Origin: an uncultured Alphaproteobacteria bacterium
GTDB taxonomy: Bacteria > Pseudomonadota > Alphaproteobacteria > RF32 > CAG-239
Assembly (NCBI GenBank): GCA_910577095.1
Contig: CAJTLY010000008.1
Coordinates: forward strand, 11,777-75,776
Length of the DNA stretch: 64,000 nucleotides
Direction of reading: 5' to 3'
Shown here: piece by piece, positions 43,276 through 51,989 of the stretch
Layout: the number at the start of each line of letters is the position of its first letter
Position numbering within the stretch: position 1 is the stretch's first letter
Notes under the pieces: model-generated
Databases searched by the model: none
Told to the model about the DNA's origin: nothing
What the model saw: the letters and a program-made list of their open reading frames with translations, nothing else
Program-made: the position numbers and the translations under genes

Positions 43276-44069
43276 TAAAATTCATACCTCCCTTTGTCAC
43301 TTGCCTTACGGAACAGCCGATAAAAATTCTCGGAAGTAATTTTTGCCACCTCTTCCAACGAAATATTTTTGATTTGCGCCAGTTTCTCCGCCACATAACG
43401 AACGTTTGCCGGTTCGTTCCGATGTCCGCGCAACGGTACCGGGGCCAAAAACGGAGAATCGGTTTCCACCAACAGCCGGTCCATCGGAAGATCGGCAAAG
43501 ATTTCCCGCAATTCGGAACTTTTGTTAAAAGTGATTATACCAGAAGCCGAGATATAAAAACCGATTGAAAGGGCAAATTCCGCTAATCGGCGGGAACCGG
43601 AAAAACAATGAATTTCACCGTTGAACGGCGCTTTTTTGTAATGTTCCGACAAAATGCCGATCGTATCGTCATCGGCGTCCCGGGTATGGATAATCAGCGG
43701 CAATCCGGTCTCCTGAGCCGCTTTGATTTGTTCGATAAACAGTTTGAGCTGGTTTTCCCGGCTGCTGTAATCGTAGTAATAGTCCAGACCGCATTCGCCG
43801 ATCGCCACAATTTTTTTGTGACGGCTTTTTTCAATCAGCTCGGCGGCCGTTACCGATGTATATTCATCCGCATTATGCGGGTGCACGCCGACTGCCGTAT
43901 AAATAAAAGGATATTTTTCCGATAACTTCAGCTGTTCGTCCAGATTATCAATGTTATTTCCCGCATTTAATGCCGCGGTAATTCCGTTTTCTTTCATACG
44001 GTGCAAAATTTCATCAAAATCTTCTTCAAAATCGTTATAATCCAAGTGGCAGTGACTGTCGACCAGCAT
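43275..44069 (-). CDS. tatD: TatD-family deoxyribonuclease
   Basis: TatD-type proteins are metal-dependent DNases with a TIM-barrel fold. The 264-residue protein starts with MLVDSHCHLDYNDF (metal ligands HxH) and has AIGECGLDYYY, LIIHTRDADDD, IHCFSG and LLVETDSPFLAPVPLRG in order. Its length is usual. It comes 7 bases after holB. In many alphaproteobacteria metG lies between holB and tatD, and here it is absent. Confidence 0.93.
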   Translation of the reverse strand: MLVDSHCHLDYNDFEEDFDEILHRMKENGITAALNAGNNIDNLDEQLKLSEKYPFIYTAVGVHPHNADEYTSVTAAELIEKSRHKKIVAIGECGLDYYYDYSSRENQLKLFIEQIKAAQETGLPLIIHTRDADDDTIGILSEHYKKAPFNGEIHCFSGSRRLAEFALSIGFYISASGIITFNKSSELREIFADLPMDRLLVETDSPFLAPVPLRGHRNEPANVRYVAEKLAQIKNISLEEVAKITSENFYRLFRKASDKGRYEF

Positions 44070-44076
44070 TTTATCC

Positions 44077-45129
44077 TCACATTATTTTACACAAATTGGC
44101 AATGATATTTATCAGAGCCTGTTTTTTATCCATATTCAATCCGTTGACCTGACGCAAAATCCTGACCGCTTCTTCCCAGGCTCGCGCCGTTTCTTCAATA
44201 TTGCGGCTCTCCAAAATATGATCGGAGCAGAATTTCAACACCAACTCCGCCGCCAGGTCAAAGCTCTCTTCCGAAACGGTTGCTTCCTCCGTCCAGTCAA
44301 GCACATCCTGCAGTTTAAAACGGTCTCCGGCATAAATTATGTCGCTTAGCCGGCCGTAACGTTCCAACGCGCCGCAATCGGCATAGTTGAGCGCCTTGCC
44401 GATACTGCCGCCGGCAATTTTTGCCAGCCCTTTGATCGTGTTTTCGTCCAAATCGGAACGATAACGCCGCAACAGGCTTGCCACCGTGTTATCGGCCAAC
44501 GGTTTTAAAACCAGCTTTGTACAGCGGGAACGGATCGTCGGCAGCAGTTGCCCGATATTATGGCTGATCAACATCAAAATGCTTTTGGCCGGCGGTTCTT
44601 CGAGTATTTTCAACAACGCGTTGGCACTGGCCGAATTCATGTCGTCAATACTGTCAATCACCACCGCCCGCCAGCCGTCATCCGAGGACTTTCTGGAAAA
44701 AAACTCATTAATCCCGCGCACGTCGTCAATACGAATAAAAGCCGATTTTTTCAGATTTCTCAATTCGTCTTCATCCATTGCCGAGCCGTCTTTGATCGCT
44801 TTCAAAACCTTTTTGCGGTCGGTTTCAATAAAATCGCGTTCAATCACTTTAAAATCGGGATGAGAGTTGGAACTGATCAACAGATTGCTGCGGCTGTCCG
44901 GACTGGTGGCAAGCGTTGCCGCCGGCGCAAAAACACGACGTTTTTCATCCAGCAGAAAACGGGCAAAACGATAAGCCAGCGTCGCTTTCCCGATCCCTTT
45001 GACGCCCGAAATCAGCCAGGAATTATGCAATTTGTTGGAATTGTAAGCTTCAAGAAGAGCTTTTTCCGCCTCTTCCTGGCCAAGCAGAAAATAATTGTTT
45101 TTCGGAGTAATTTGCACAGGGTCGGGCAT
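44077..45129 (-). CDS. holB: DNA polymerase III delta' subunit
   Basis: Delta' is part of the clamp loader that puts the beta ring on DNA. The 350-residue protein has SGVKGIGKATLAYRFARFLL, a P-loop-like segment. It has VIDSIDDMNSASANALLKIL followed by EEPPAKS, and ISHNIGQLLPTIRSRC, which is the SRC sensor motif typical of clamp loaders. It forms a TAATG overlap with tmk, and the tmk-holB pair is conserved widely. The N-terminal QEEAEKALLEAY matches other HolB proteins. Confidence 0.93.
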   Translation of the reverse strand: MPDPVQITPKNNYFLLGQEEAEKALLEAYNSNKLHNSWLISGVKGIGKATLAYRFARFLLDEKRRVFAPAATLATSPDSRSNLLISSNSHPDFKVIERDFIETDRKKVLKAIKDGSAMDEDELRNLKKSAFIRIDDVRGINEFFSRKSSDDGWRAVVIDSIDDMNSASANALLKILEEPPAKSILMLISHNIGQLLPTIRSRCTKLVLKPLADNTVASLLRRYRSDLDENTIKGLAKIAGGSIGKALNYADCGALERYGRLSDIIYAGDRFKLQDVLDWTEEATVSEESFDLAAELVLKFCSDHILESRNIEETARAWEEAVRILRQVNGLNMDKKQALINIIANLCKIM

Positions 45130-45773
45130 TATGGTTTCAAAAGCCTTTCTTCTACAATTTTTACAATGTCATGATGCAATTGCTCAATGCTCTGATCGGC
45201 ATTCACCACAACATAACGGGGAGAAGTTTGCGCAATCTCCAAAAAACCGCGCCGCAGATTTTGATGAAACTCGTTTCCTCTGCTTTCGTGACGGGTCTCT
45301 TTGACTTCGGCCGCGCCGTTACGCTGCAGCGAACGTTCCAAACCGATGCGCGGATCCAGATCAAGAATAATCGTCAGGTCCGGATAAAACTCGCCGACCG
45401 TCATCGCGTACAACTGCTCCAGCATCTGCTTCGGCACCCGTTTATTGTAACCGTAATACTGATAAGCCATCGTCGAATCGGCAAAACGGTCGCTGATCAC
45501 CCATTGTCCGTCCGCCAGCGCCGGCAGCACTTTTTGCTGCATATGAATCCGTCGGTCTGCATAATACAACAGGGCCTCCGCCACCGCGTCAAATTTGTCT
45601 TTGTCGCCGGTACACAGCATCTGCCGCAATTCGCGGCCGATCGGCGTTCCGCCCGGTTCTTTGGTCAACACGGTTTCCACACCGCAACGATTCAGCCACT
45701 CGGCCAACAGTTTTATCTGGGTCGATTTTCCGGTGCCTTCACCGCCTTCCAGAGTGATAAAACGCCCTTTCAT
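45129..45773 (-). CDS. tmk: Thymidylate kinase
   Basis: Tmk phosphorylates dTMP to dTDP. The 214-residue protein starts MKGRFITLEGGEGTGKSTQI with the Walker A loop. It has the EPGGTPIGRELR dTMP-binding motif, SDRFADSTMAYQYYG (DR-motif) and the ILDLDPRIGLERS segment before the lid. ATG 45773 makes a TAATG overlap with the upstream carboxypeptidase gene and has GGAG at good distance; a start 17 codons earlier lies inside that gene and is unlikely. Confidence 0.95.
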   Translation of the reverse strand: MKGRFITLEGGEGTGKSTQIKLLAEWLNRCGVETVLTKEPGGTPIGRELRQMLCTGDKDKFDAVAEALLYYADRRIHMQQKVLPALADGQWVISDRFADSTMAYQYYGYNKRVPKQMLEQLYAMTVGEFYPDLTIILDLDPRIGLERSLQRNGAAEVKETRHESRGNEFHQNLRRGFLEIAQTSPRYVVVNADQSIEQLHHDIVKIVEERLLKP

Positions 45774-46918
45774 TACTCTGCTCCGAACAAAAGATATTTG
45801 ACATTGCTCATAATCCGTCCCCAAAATCCCAGTTTGCGCACGCTGTGATCGGCATACAGAGGAACAATTTTGGTCTCGCCGCCGGGAATTTCGATTTTGA
45901 CTTCGCCCAACCGGTCGCCCTGACTGATCGGCGCCTTAACCGGCTTATCATAAACAGCGGTGAGTTTAACCTCCCGGGCCTTGCTGCGGGCGAGTGTCAG
46001 AACGACGTCTTCGTTGACAATCAAATCAATTTTTTTCTCTTCTCCCATATAAACCGGCGCGGCAACAATCCGCTGAAACTGTTTGAAAACTTTATAGTTG
46101 TCAAACTCTCGAAATCCCCAACTCATCAGTTTTTCGGCTTCTTCCGAACGTTCCTTGTTGCTCTTCATTCCGGTCATAACCCCGATCAGCCGACGATCGC
46201 CGCGCTTGACCGAAGCCGTCAGGCAAAAACCGGCCTCAGCCGTATGTCCGGTTTTCAGACCGTCTGCATCCGGCATGCTGTAAAGCAAGGGATTACGGTT
46301 GCCTTGAACAATGTTATGATAAGTAAAACTTTTTTGTGCAAACACCGGGTAATATTCCGGAAAATCCTGAATAAGCGCACGCGCCAGCTTGGCCAAATCC
46401 TCGGCCGACATACGGTGGTCGGGATGCGGCAACCCCGTAGAGTTGACAAAATGCGAATTTTTCAACCCCAGTTCTTTGGCTTTTGCATTCATCAACGCGG
46501 CAAAATTTTCTTCCGAACCGGCAATATTCTCCGCTGCCGTAATGCAGGCGTCGTTGCCCGATTGAATGATAATACCCTTGATCAGGCTTTCGACCGTAAC
46601 TTTATCGCCCACCGGCAAAAACATGGTCGAACTGCCGCTGGCCGCGCCGCCGGTACGCCAGGCGTTTTCACTGACCGTAAATACGTCTTCCAGTGACAGC
46701 GAACCGTTTTTCAGCTTGTCAAACAAAATATAAACAGTCATCAGCTTGCTCATCGAAGCCGGTGCCACCGGCACGAAAGCGTTTTCGGTATAAAGATATT
46801 CGCCGGTGTCATAATCCATCAAAATCACGTTTTTGGCTTTGGTTTCCATCGCTGCCGCCGAAGAAGACAACAAAGCGGCGACAACAACGGCAGAAATCCA
46901 TTTAGTATACAGTTTCAT
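45773..46918 (-). CDS. D-alanyl-D-alanine carboxypeptidase (PBP5/6 type)
   Basis: This periplasmic S11 carboxypeptidase trims peptidoglycan stem peptides. The 381-residue protein has a signal peptide (ending SSAAAM at about residue 23), active-site ASMSKLMTVY (SxxK), the SGN triad (IQSGNDA) and LKTGHTAEAGFC (KTG). A C-terminal beta domain (PBP5_C) follows, ending in a short amphipathic helix that could anchor it to the membrane (GFWGRIMSNVKYLLFG). Unlike the 4.2 kb homologue it has no SPOR domain. ATG 46918 has AGAGG at 8 bases. It is in the rlpA-dac-tmk order. Confidence 0.94.
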   Translation of the reverse strand: MKLYTKWISAVVVAALLSSSAAAMETKAKNVILMDYDTGEYLYTENAFVPVAPASMSKLMTVYILFDKLKNGSLSLEDVFTVSENAWRTGGAASGSSTMFLPVGDKVTVESLIKGIIIQSGNDACITAAENIAGSEENFAALMNAKAKELGLKNSHFVNSTGLPHPDHRMSAEDLAKLARALIQDFPEYYPVFAQKSFTYHNIVQGNRNPLLYSMPDADGLKTGHTAEAGFCLTASVKRGDRRLIGVMTGMKSNKERSEEAEKLMSWGFREFDNYKVFKQFQRIVAAPVYMGEEKKIDLIVNEDVVLTLARSKAREVKLTAVYDKPVKAPISQGDRLGEVKIEIPGGETKIVPLYADHSVRKLGFWGRIMSNVKYLLFGAE

Positions 46919-46928
46919 TTTGGTTCCT

Positions 46929-47849
46929 CTAATTTTCAACGACATGAGCGGCAGGAATTCCGAAATTTCGGATTTTGGCCTGACTGACAACCGCTTCTTC
47001 ATGATAATTATACGGTCCGACCCGAACCCGGTAGAACAACCGGCCGTTGATCTCCGCTTTCAAAACGTGTGTTTTGCCAAACCGCATCAACCGCGAAGCC
47101 AACCCTTTGGCCGCCTGATAACTCGAAAAAGCGCCGGCCTGAACATAATATCCGGCAGCCAGAGAAGTTTCGGCATCACAATCGTCTTCATCATCGTAAG
47201 ACGACGTCGACGGCATCGCCGGCGTAATCGCAGGTGCCGCCGCCAGCGGTTTAATATCTTCACCGATTCCAGATCTGACGATTTGCGTCGTCGGCGCCGC
47301 CGTAACTTCCGCGGTCAACGCTTTGCCGGTCAAGGCCGCCTTGAGGTTTTTGCTTTCTTTTTCCAACACCTCGACCCGGACCTTGGCGGTTCCTTTCTCC
47401 AAAAAACCCAACAATTGGGCCACTTTTTTCGAAACGTCGACAATACGGTTGCGCGCATAAGGACCGCGATCATTGACGCGTACCACCAGTGAACGGCCGT
47501 TTTCCAGGTTGGTAATTCGGACGATCGACGGCAGCGGCAACGTACGGTGTGCGGCGGTTAAACTGTGCATATTATATTTTTCGCCGTTTGCGGTACGCTT
47601 GGCATGAAAATCGGGACCGTACCATGAGGCCGTTCCGGTTTCGGAATAAGAATAGTCTTCTTTCGGGTAATACCATCGTCCCAGAACTTTATAAGGATTG
47701 CCCACTTTGTAAACTCCGCCTTGGCTTTTGATGGCCGAAGCCTGTTTTTGCGGCGGATCGGTCACTTCGGGACCGGCGGTTTGGCAACCGCTCAACAGAG
47801 CCGTCACACAAAGGCAAAACACCGCGGATTTCAGCGTATTCAAGTTCAT
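46929..47849 (-). CDS. rlpA: Septal-ring lipoprotein RlpA with SPOR domain
   Basis: RlpA is a lytic transglycosylase lipoprotein that separates glycan strands at the septum. The 306-residue protein has a lipoprotein signal (ALLSGC, Cys at about 22). The double-psi beta-barrel domain has GTASWYGPDFHAKRTANGE, LPLPSIVRITNLENGRS and VRVNDRGPYARNRIVDVS. A linker of about 80 residues leads to a C-terminal SPOR domain (GYYVQAGAFSSYQAAKGLAS). The domain order is standard for the family. It is the first gene of a minus-strand operon through to the DHH gene. Confidence 0.94.
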   Translation of the reverse strand: MNLNTLKSAVFCLCVTALLSGCQTAGPEVTDPPQKQASAIKSQGGVYKVGNPYKVLGRWYYPKEDYSYSETGTASWYGPDFHAKRTANGEKYNMHSLTAAHRTLPLPSIVRITNLENGRSLVVRVNDRGPYARNRIVDVSKKVAQLLGFLEKGTAKVRVEVLEKESKNLKAALTGKALTAEVTAAPTTQIVRSGIGEDIKPLAAAPAITPAMPSTSSYDDEDDCDAETSLAAGYYVQAGAFSSYQAAKGLASRLMRFGKTHVLKAEINGRLFYRVRVGPYNYHEEAVVSQAKIRNFGIPAAHVVEN

Positions 47850-47996
47850 TTTTATTCCTCAATCAACATTGCCGGGCATTTTATACTATTTTTTTTGACT
47901 CGTAAAGCCTATAATTATGTCACATGAAAACATTGTCTGCCATCCGGAAGAACTGCTCCGTTTTTATGGCGATACTAAAACTTTAGCCGCCCCTTC

Positions 47997-48022
47997 CCCG
48001 GGGTTCAAATCCCGCTCTCCGC
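47997..48022 (+). pseudogene. Partial inverted copy of a tRNA-Ser 3' half
   Basis: This 26-base stretch on the + strand matches the T-arm and acceptor 3' end of the tRNA-Ser at 48065-48156, which is on the other strand: CCCGGGGTTC, then A instead of G, AATCCC, G instead of TGA, then CTCTCCGC. No 5' half precedes it and the T-stem pairs poorly, so it is not a working tRNA. Confidence 0.6.
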
Positions 48023-48031
48023 AAAAACATT

Positions 48032-48062
48032 AAAAAAAAACACCCTTGCGGGTGCTTTTTTT
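48032..48062. terminator. Bidirectional terminator of the tRNA-Ser gene
   Basis: The stem CACCC / GGGTG around TTGC has long A- and T-runs on both sides (A9 and T7). It lies 3 bases past the 3' end of the minus-strand tRNA and can also stop + strand transcription. Confidence 0.8.
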
Positions 48063-48064
48063 AA

Positions 48065-48156
48065 TGGCGGAGAGTCAGGGATTCGAACCCCGGGAGGAAC
48101 TCACGCCCCTCGTCTGATTTCAAGTCAGGTGCATTCAACCGCTCTGCCAACTCTCC
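48065..48156 (-). tRNA. tRNA-Ser (anticodon UGA)
   Basis: Read on the minus strand it starts GGAGAGT, has a D-arm with GCAGAGCGGTTGAATGCA, anticodon loop CTTGAAA (anticodon TGA), a long variable arm (about 18-20 bases) as in all serine tRNAs, T-loop GGGGTTCGAATCCC and acceptor end ACTCTCC-G with an encoded CCA (complement of bases 48065-48067). The acceptor stem pairs fully, and the tRNA should read UCN-type codons such as UCA. A terminator follows directly. It is the only intact tRNA I find in the window. Confidence 0.92.
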
Positions 48157-48259
48157 GTTTTGTTTCTATATTCTGACCGGAACTCCGTTCCGGCGTCTGA
48201 TTGTGGCTCAACTCTTTCGGGCTGTCGCCCTCAAGGCTCGCCGATCTCCGCTTCGCTTC

Positions 48260-48306
48260 GATTCCAAGTCAGGTGCATTCAACCGCTCTGCCAACTCTCC
48301 GTTTTG
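48260..48306 (-). pseudogene. Direct partial copy of the tRNA-Ser 5' half
   Basis: Bases 48260-48306 repeat 48116-48162 with one difference in 47 bases, covering the 5' leader end, acceptor 5' strand, D-arm and anticodon stem-loop of the tRNA-Ser. The change turns the loop from CTTGAAA to CTTGGAA. The sequence after it does not continue as a tRNA (no matching variable arm, T-arm or 3' acceptor). It therefore cannot fold to a normal tRNA. Confidence 0.75.
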
Positions 48307-48400
48307 CCAGCAATATCGCTTGCAAATTGCCTCCTGCCTCAATCGGGGATTGCTTTAGTTTTTACCTAAAACAATCCCAAAGGTCAAGCGTTTTTTACAA

Positions 48401-48748
48401 TTATTTGCGTTTTCCGATCAATCGCAGATAATCGACGATATAAACGACAATCAAAAAACACAGGGCACGCAGACCGATAATATATAAACCGGCCCGCATA
48501 CTGAAAAAGAAGACCTGAACAATCATCGATGTGACAATCGAACAGACCAGCATTGTCAACCAATAATATCTCACTTTGCTGAAGGCAAAAGCACAAACGA
48601 TTGCCGGCACGAATATTTTCCAATCGACGATCATTTCCTGCAAAATGCCGAGACTGACCGGAATAAATTTGGTACCGGTAAACATACTGATAATGATGAT
48701 TGCCGCCGCGGCAACCAGAATGGCAAAATAAATTTTCTTCAAACTCAT
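48401..48748 (-). CDS. Small multi-pass membrane protein of unknown function
   Basis: The 115-residue protein has about four membrane helices: IYFAILVAAAAIIIISMF, then WKIFVPAIVCAFAF, YYWLTMLVCSIVTSMIVQVF and IIGLRALCFLIVVYIVDYL. It ends in a basic KRK tail. No polar catalytic motif is visible and I do not know the family. It has no close neighbour on its strand; the tRNA-Ser lies downstream. Confidence 0.65.
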   Translation of the reverse strand: MSLKKIYFAILVAAAAIIIISMFTGTKFIPVSLGILQEMIVDWKIFVPAIVCAFAFSKVRYYWLTMLVCSIVTSMIVQVFFFSMRAGLYIIGLRALCFLIVVYIVDYLRLIGKRK

Positions 48749-48824
48749 TATTATATTCCTCTGATTCAGTTTTATTTTGCCGGCAGAATAACAACAATTA
48801 ATTAATTTGGCAACACCTAAAGAA

Positions 48825-48858
48825 AACTCCGGCAGTTTTTTAATGCCGGAGTTTTTTA
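48825..48858. terminator. Rho-independent terminator after the outer-membrane protein gene
   Basis: AACTCCGGCA pairs with TGCCGGAGTT around a T-rich loop, with T-runs on both strands. It follows the minus-strand stop at 48876 by 17 bases. Confidence 0.8.
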
Positions 48859-48875
48859 TGGTGTCCGCGGTGAAA

Positions 48876-49433
48876 TTAGAACATAAATTTCACACCGGCG
48901 GTAACTTCCATCAGATTGTCAAGATTTCTGGCACCGATATAGCTGTATCTGCCGACAACGCGGGCGGCAAAGTTTTCGGTGAAGTTATACTGCATACCGA
49001 CACCGGCACGATAACCCATTCTCTGTTTGTCCTGGCTGCCTCTGATATATTTAACTTTCATATTGTAGTTTGCCAGACCGAGGGTACCGAGCAGATTGAA
49101 GCCGTCACAGCCGATCGGCATGTAACCGTAAGCATCCAAGCCATAAGCATAAAATTCGGTTTTTACCTGATCAATCGTTCCTTTGAAAGATTTTCTTTCG
49201 CCCGACTGCTGGAAGAAAGCTTCCAAGCTGGAATACGGCGTAATCATGGTACCGAGGTTAACAGCGCCGGAGTTGTAATCCTTTTTCGGATCCTTGGCCA
49301 GCTTTTTGTAGTCTGCATGAGAATAAACATAATCAAAACCGATGTAAGGCTTAAATTCTCTGTTTAGATCCATTGCATTTGCACTTACGGAAAAGAGGCA
49401 AGCAACACCTGCTAACAGTAATGTTTTTTTCAT
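48876..49433 (-). CDS. Outer-membrane beta-barrel protein
   Basis: The 185-residue protein has a signal peptide (MKKTLLLAGVACLFSVSANA) and then alternating strands with aromatic girdles: REFKPYIGFDYVYSHADYKK, FYAYGLDAYGYMP and GMQYNFTENFAARVVGRYSY. The last strand ends in EVTAGVKFMF with a C-terminal Phe, the signal for insertion by BAM. It resembles small eight-stranded barrels of the OmpA/OmpW/opacity type. The function (adhesin, porin-like or structural) is not clear. It is alone between its terminator and a promoter with a perfect -10 box. Confidence 0.85.
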   Translation of the reverse strand: MKKTLLLAGVACLFSVSANAMDLNREFKPYIGFDYVYSHADYKKLAKDPKKDYNSGAVNLGTMITPYSSLEAFFQQSGERKSFKGTIDQVKTEFYAYGLDAYGYMPIGCDGFNLLGTLGLANYNMKVKYIRGSQDKQRMGYRAGVGMQYNFTENFAARVVGRYSYIGARNLDNLMEVTAGVKFMF

Positions 49434-49493
49434 ATTTTAAACTCCATTTATAAATAGGTTTTTGTTAACTGTATTCAAAAGTCTGTTGTAAAT

Positions 49494-49502
49494 ATTATAA
49501 CA
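49494..49502 (-). promoter_or_regulatory. Extended -10 promoter of the outer-membrane protein gene
   Basis: Read on the minus strand the sequence is TGTTATAAT, which is an extended -10 (TGN plus TATAAT), 61 bases before the ATG at 49433. No clear -35 box is visible, as is common for extended -10 promoters. Confidence 0.55.
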
Positions 49503-49615
49503 GTCATAATATTACTGATTGTTGATGTAGCCATTGTTTGCCCAAATTAAAGAGTGCAATTCAAAAAAAATGTGCTAAATTAAATAAAAAAGATCTATAA
49601 TTTAGGAAAATGAAT

Positions 49616-50257
49616 ATGTTATGCCCAGAAAAAAATTGCCCCTTATGTCCGCGCCTCGTCGCTTTCCGCACTGACAACCGTCAAAAATTTCCGTCTTTTT
49701 ACAACGCGCCGGTCCCGCCGTTCGGTCCCGCCGACGCCCGGCTGCTCATTTTGGGAATGGCGCCGGGACTGAAAGGGGCCAACCAGACCGGGCGCCCGTT
49801 TACCAACGATTATGCCGGAGACCTTCTTTATCCGGTTTTGAAAAAATACGGCTTTGCCACCGGCAATTACGGCAAACGCGCCGATGACGGCTACCGGCTG
49901 GTCGACGCACGGGTCACCAACAGCGTCCGCTGCGTGCCGCCGCAAAACAAAGTCGTGGCCGAAGAAGTCAACAACTGTCGCCGTTTTCTTGTCAGCGAGT
50001 TGGAAGCCCTGGACAATTTAAAAATTATTCTCGCACTGGGCGGCGTAGCTCATAATGCCCTGCTCGGCACGCTCGGATACCCTAAATCCGCCTTCAAGTT
50101 TGCACACGGCGCACGGCATTTGCTGCCCCGGCACAATCTGGTGTTGTTCAACTCTTATCATACTTCGCGCTACAACGTAAATACCGGCGTTTTAACCGCC
50201 GAAATGTTCGAAAACGTCATCCGTCAGATTCGCGAAGAACTGGGAGACAAAGCCTGA
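49616..50257 (+). CDS. Uracil-DNA glycosylase, family 5 (UdgB type)
   Basis: Family 5 UDGs remove uracil and related damaged bases from DNA and carry an iron-sulfur cluster. The protein has the N-terminal cysteines CPEKNCPLCPRL, motif 1 GMAPGLKGANQTGRPFTNDY with GxAPxxxGAN as in UdgB, and motif 2 region FNSYHTSRYNVNTG. The N-terminus and the NQTGRPFTNDYAG stretch support family 5 over family 4. An ATG 6 bases earlier (49610) is too close to the AGGA ribosome site; ATG 49616 is better. The stop overlaps the next start by one base (TGATG). Confidence 0.87.
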   Translation: MLCPEKNCPLCPRLVAFRTDNRQKFPSFYNAPVPPFGPADARLLILGMAPGLKGANQTGRPFTNDYAGDLLYPVLKKYGFATGNYGKRADDGYRLVDARVTNSVRCVPPQNKVVAEEVNNCRRFLVSELEALDNLKIILALGGVAHNALLGTLGYPKSAFKFAHGARHLLPRHNLVLFNSYHTSRYNVNTGVLTAEMFENVIRQIREELGDKA

Positions 50258-51987
50258 TGTCTTATGATTTGATAATGCAACAGGCGCTCAAATTTCATAA
50301 CGAGGGCAAACTGGACGAAGCCGAACGGCTTTACCGCAAAATTCTGGAAACTTCCCCTCATCATCCGGTCATTCTCAATCTGCTCGGCCTGATCGCCCAA
50401 AGCAAGAGTCTGCACCTTGAAGCCGCTGACTGCTTCAGCCGCGCGATTGCGCAATCTCCTCAAACAGCCGAGTACTATTTTAATCTCGCCTGGTCACTTG
50501 AACGTTGCCATAAAGCGGCCGAAGCCATTGAATATTATCATCGCGCTTTGCAATTGCAGCCGGACATAAAAGAAGCGCATAACGCCCTCGGCAACCTTTA
50601 CCTTGCCGCCGGCCGTCGCGAACAGGCCCAAGATCAGTTTAATAAGGCGGCCTTGCTGGAGCCGGGTTATGTCGAACCCCGTGCCAACCTGGCTAAGATG
50701 AATCAGGATCTGCCGGCTTTGCAAAAACTGCAATCTCAATATCCGCACGAAGCGTTGATCCCTTATTATATAAGTCTGCTGCAACGACAATCGGGACAAA
50801 CGGCATCCGCGCTGGAATCCGCACAACTTGCGTATAACCTGCAGCAAGACGAACAAACTGCCCTCCTCGTCGGCGAGCTTTATCTGGAACAACAACAATC
50901 CGACCGTGCCGAACCGTATTTTCGCCGCGCCCTCTTCCTCAATCCCAAATCGGTCAGTGCCCTCATCAATTTAGCCAACCGCGAGCCCGACCCCGCAACC
51001 GCCGAAAAGATGTATAAACAGGCGCTTGACCTGTCACCGCAAAATATTGACGCTCATATTAATTATGCCGATTTGCTGTACCGGCAGAAACGCTTACACG
51101 AAGCGTTGGAAGAATATCGCCAGGCCGTTATTCTGGATCCTGAAAAACCTGAAGTTTCCAACAATCTCGGTATTATTCAAAAAGATTTCGGCGAATATGA
51201 AGAAGCGCTGGGACTGTTTTTTAACGCCTTGTTACAACAGCCCGACCGGAAGGAATATGCTCTCAATATTGCCGAGACATTGATGCTTTTGTATGAAAAG
51301 ACACCGGAAGAAGCGCAAAAAATTGCCCGCAACTGGCTTAAGAAAACCCCCGACAACATCTTCGCCCGCCGTCTCAACGAAATCTTTGACCATACCGACG
51401 GCGAAAGCGGCAAAGAATATGTGCAAAAACTGTTTGATTTGTTTGCCGACAATTATGAGGAGGTTATGCAGCGACTCGACTATCGATTGCCGCAAATCAT
51501 CGCCGACAAGTTAGGGCCGATTGAAGGACACATCATCGATCTCGGCTGCGGAACCGGACTGACCGGTGCCGCACTCAAGAATCCCCGCAATTCGCTCACC
51601 GGCATCGACATATCGTCGGCCATGCTGGAAAAAGCCCGGCAAAAAAAGATATACGATCGTTTGGAAGAAGCCGACATTGCCGACTGTTGCCGGCATCTTC
51701 CCCCGGCCGATATGGTGGTTGCCGCCGACGTATTCGGATATTTTGGGGCTCTCGATGAAATTATCCCGCTGATTTTTCCTCGCAACTTTTGTTTTTCGAT
51801 TGCTGCCGACGACACGACGGAATCCTGGCGTTTGATGCCCAACGGCCGCTTTCGGCATAATCCGGCCTATGTCAAAAAACTTTTGCAAAAGGCGGGCTAT
51901 TCGAATATAACGGAGCATCCGGCGATTTTACGCCGCGAAAACGGCGAAGACGTCAACGGCTTTGTCTTTATTGCAAAGGAAAAATAA
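50257..51987 (+). CDS. TPR-repeat methyltransferase
   Basis: The 576-residue protein has an N-terminal array of about nine or ten TPR units (first LIMQQALKFHNEGKLDEAER; later NALGNLYLAAGRREQAQDQF). It ends with a class I SAM methyltransferase domain (from about residue 395: LFDLFADNYEEVMQRLDYRL, then GHIIDLGCGTGLTGAALK for SAM binding). This is the COG4976 arrangement, seen in proteins of unknown target. The TPR array probably selects a protein partner (inference). It is coupled to the UDG by a one-base overlap and to the RNHCP gene by a 2-base gap. Confidence 0.85.
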   Translation: MSYDLIMQQALKFHNEGKLDEAERLYRKILETSPHHPVILNLLGLIAQSKSLHLEAADCFSRAIAQSPQTAEYYFNLAWSLERCHKAAEAIEYYHRALQLQPDIKEAHNALGNLYLAAGRREQAQDQFNKAALLEPGYVEPRANLAKMNQDLPALQKLQSQYPHEALIPYYISLLQRQSGQTASALESAQLAYNLQQDEQTALLVGELYLEQQQSDRAEPYFRRALFLNPKSVSALINLANREPDPATAEKMYKQALDLSPQNIDAHINYADLLYRQKRLHEALEEYRQAVILDPEKPEVSNNLGIIQKDFGEYEEALGLFFNALLQQPDRKEYALNIAETLMLLYEKTPEEAQKIARNWLKKTPDNIFARRLNEIFDHTDGESGKEYVQKLFDLFADNYEEVMQRLDYRLPQIIADKLGPIEGHIIDLGCGTGLTGAALKNPRNSLTGIDISSAMLEKARQKKIYDRLEEADIADCCRHLPPADMVVAADVFGYFGALDEIIPLIFPRNFCFSIAADDTTESWRLMPNGRFRHNPAYVKKLLQKAGYSNITEHPAILRRENGEDVNGFVFIAKEK

Positions 51988-51989
51988 CA

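Noticed and set aside
47918..48032. A 37-codon + strand open frame before and through the inverted tRNA fragment.
   Set aside because: It has no clear ribosome site, its last third is the tRNA copy, and the peptide resembles nothing I know. Chance is the simpler reading.
47915..48065. Possible tmRNA or 4.5S RNA because of the tRNA-like 3' end and a TTAGCCGCC stretch.
   Set aside because: No stop follows the LAA-like codons, no matching 5' acceptor strand is present, and no SRP GGAAG-type loop is seen. It fits a tRNA-Ser fragment better.
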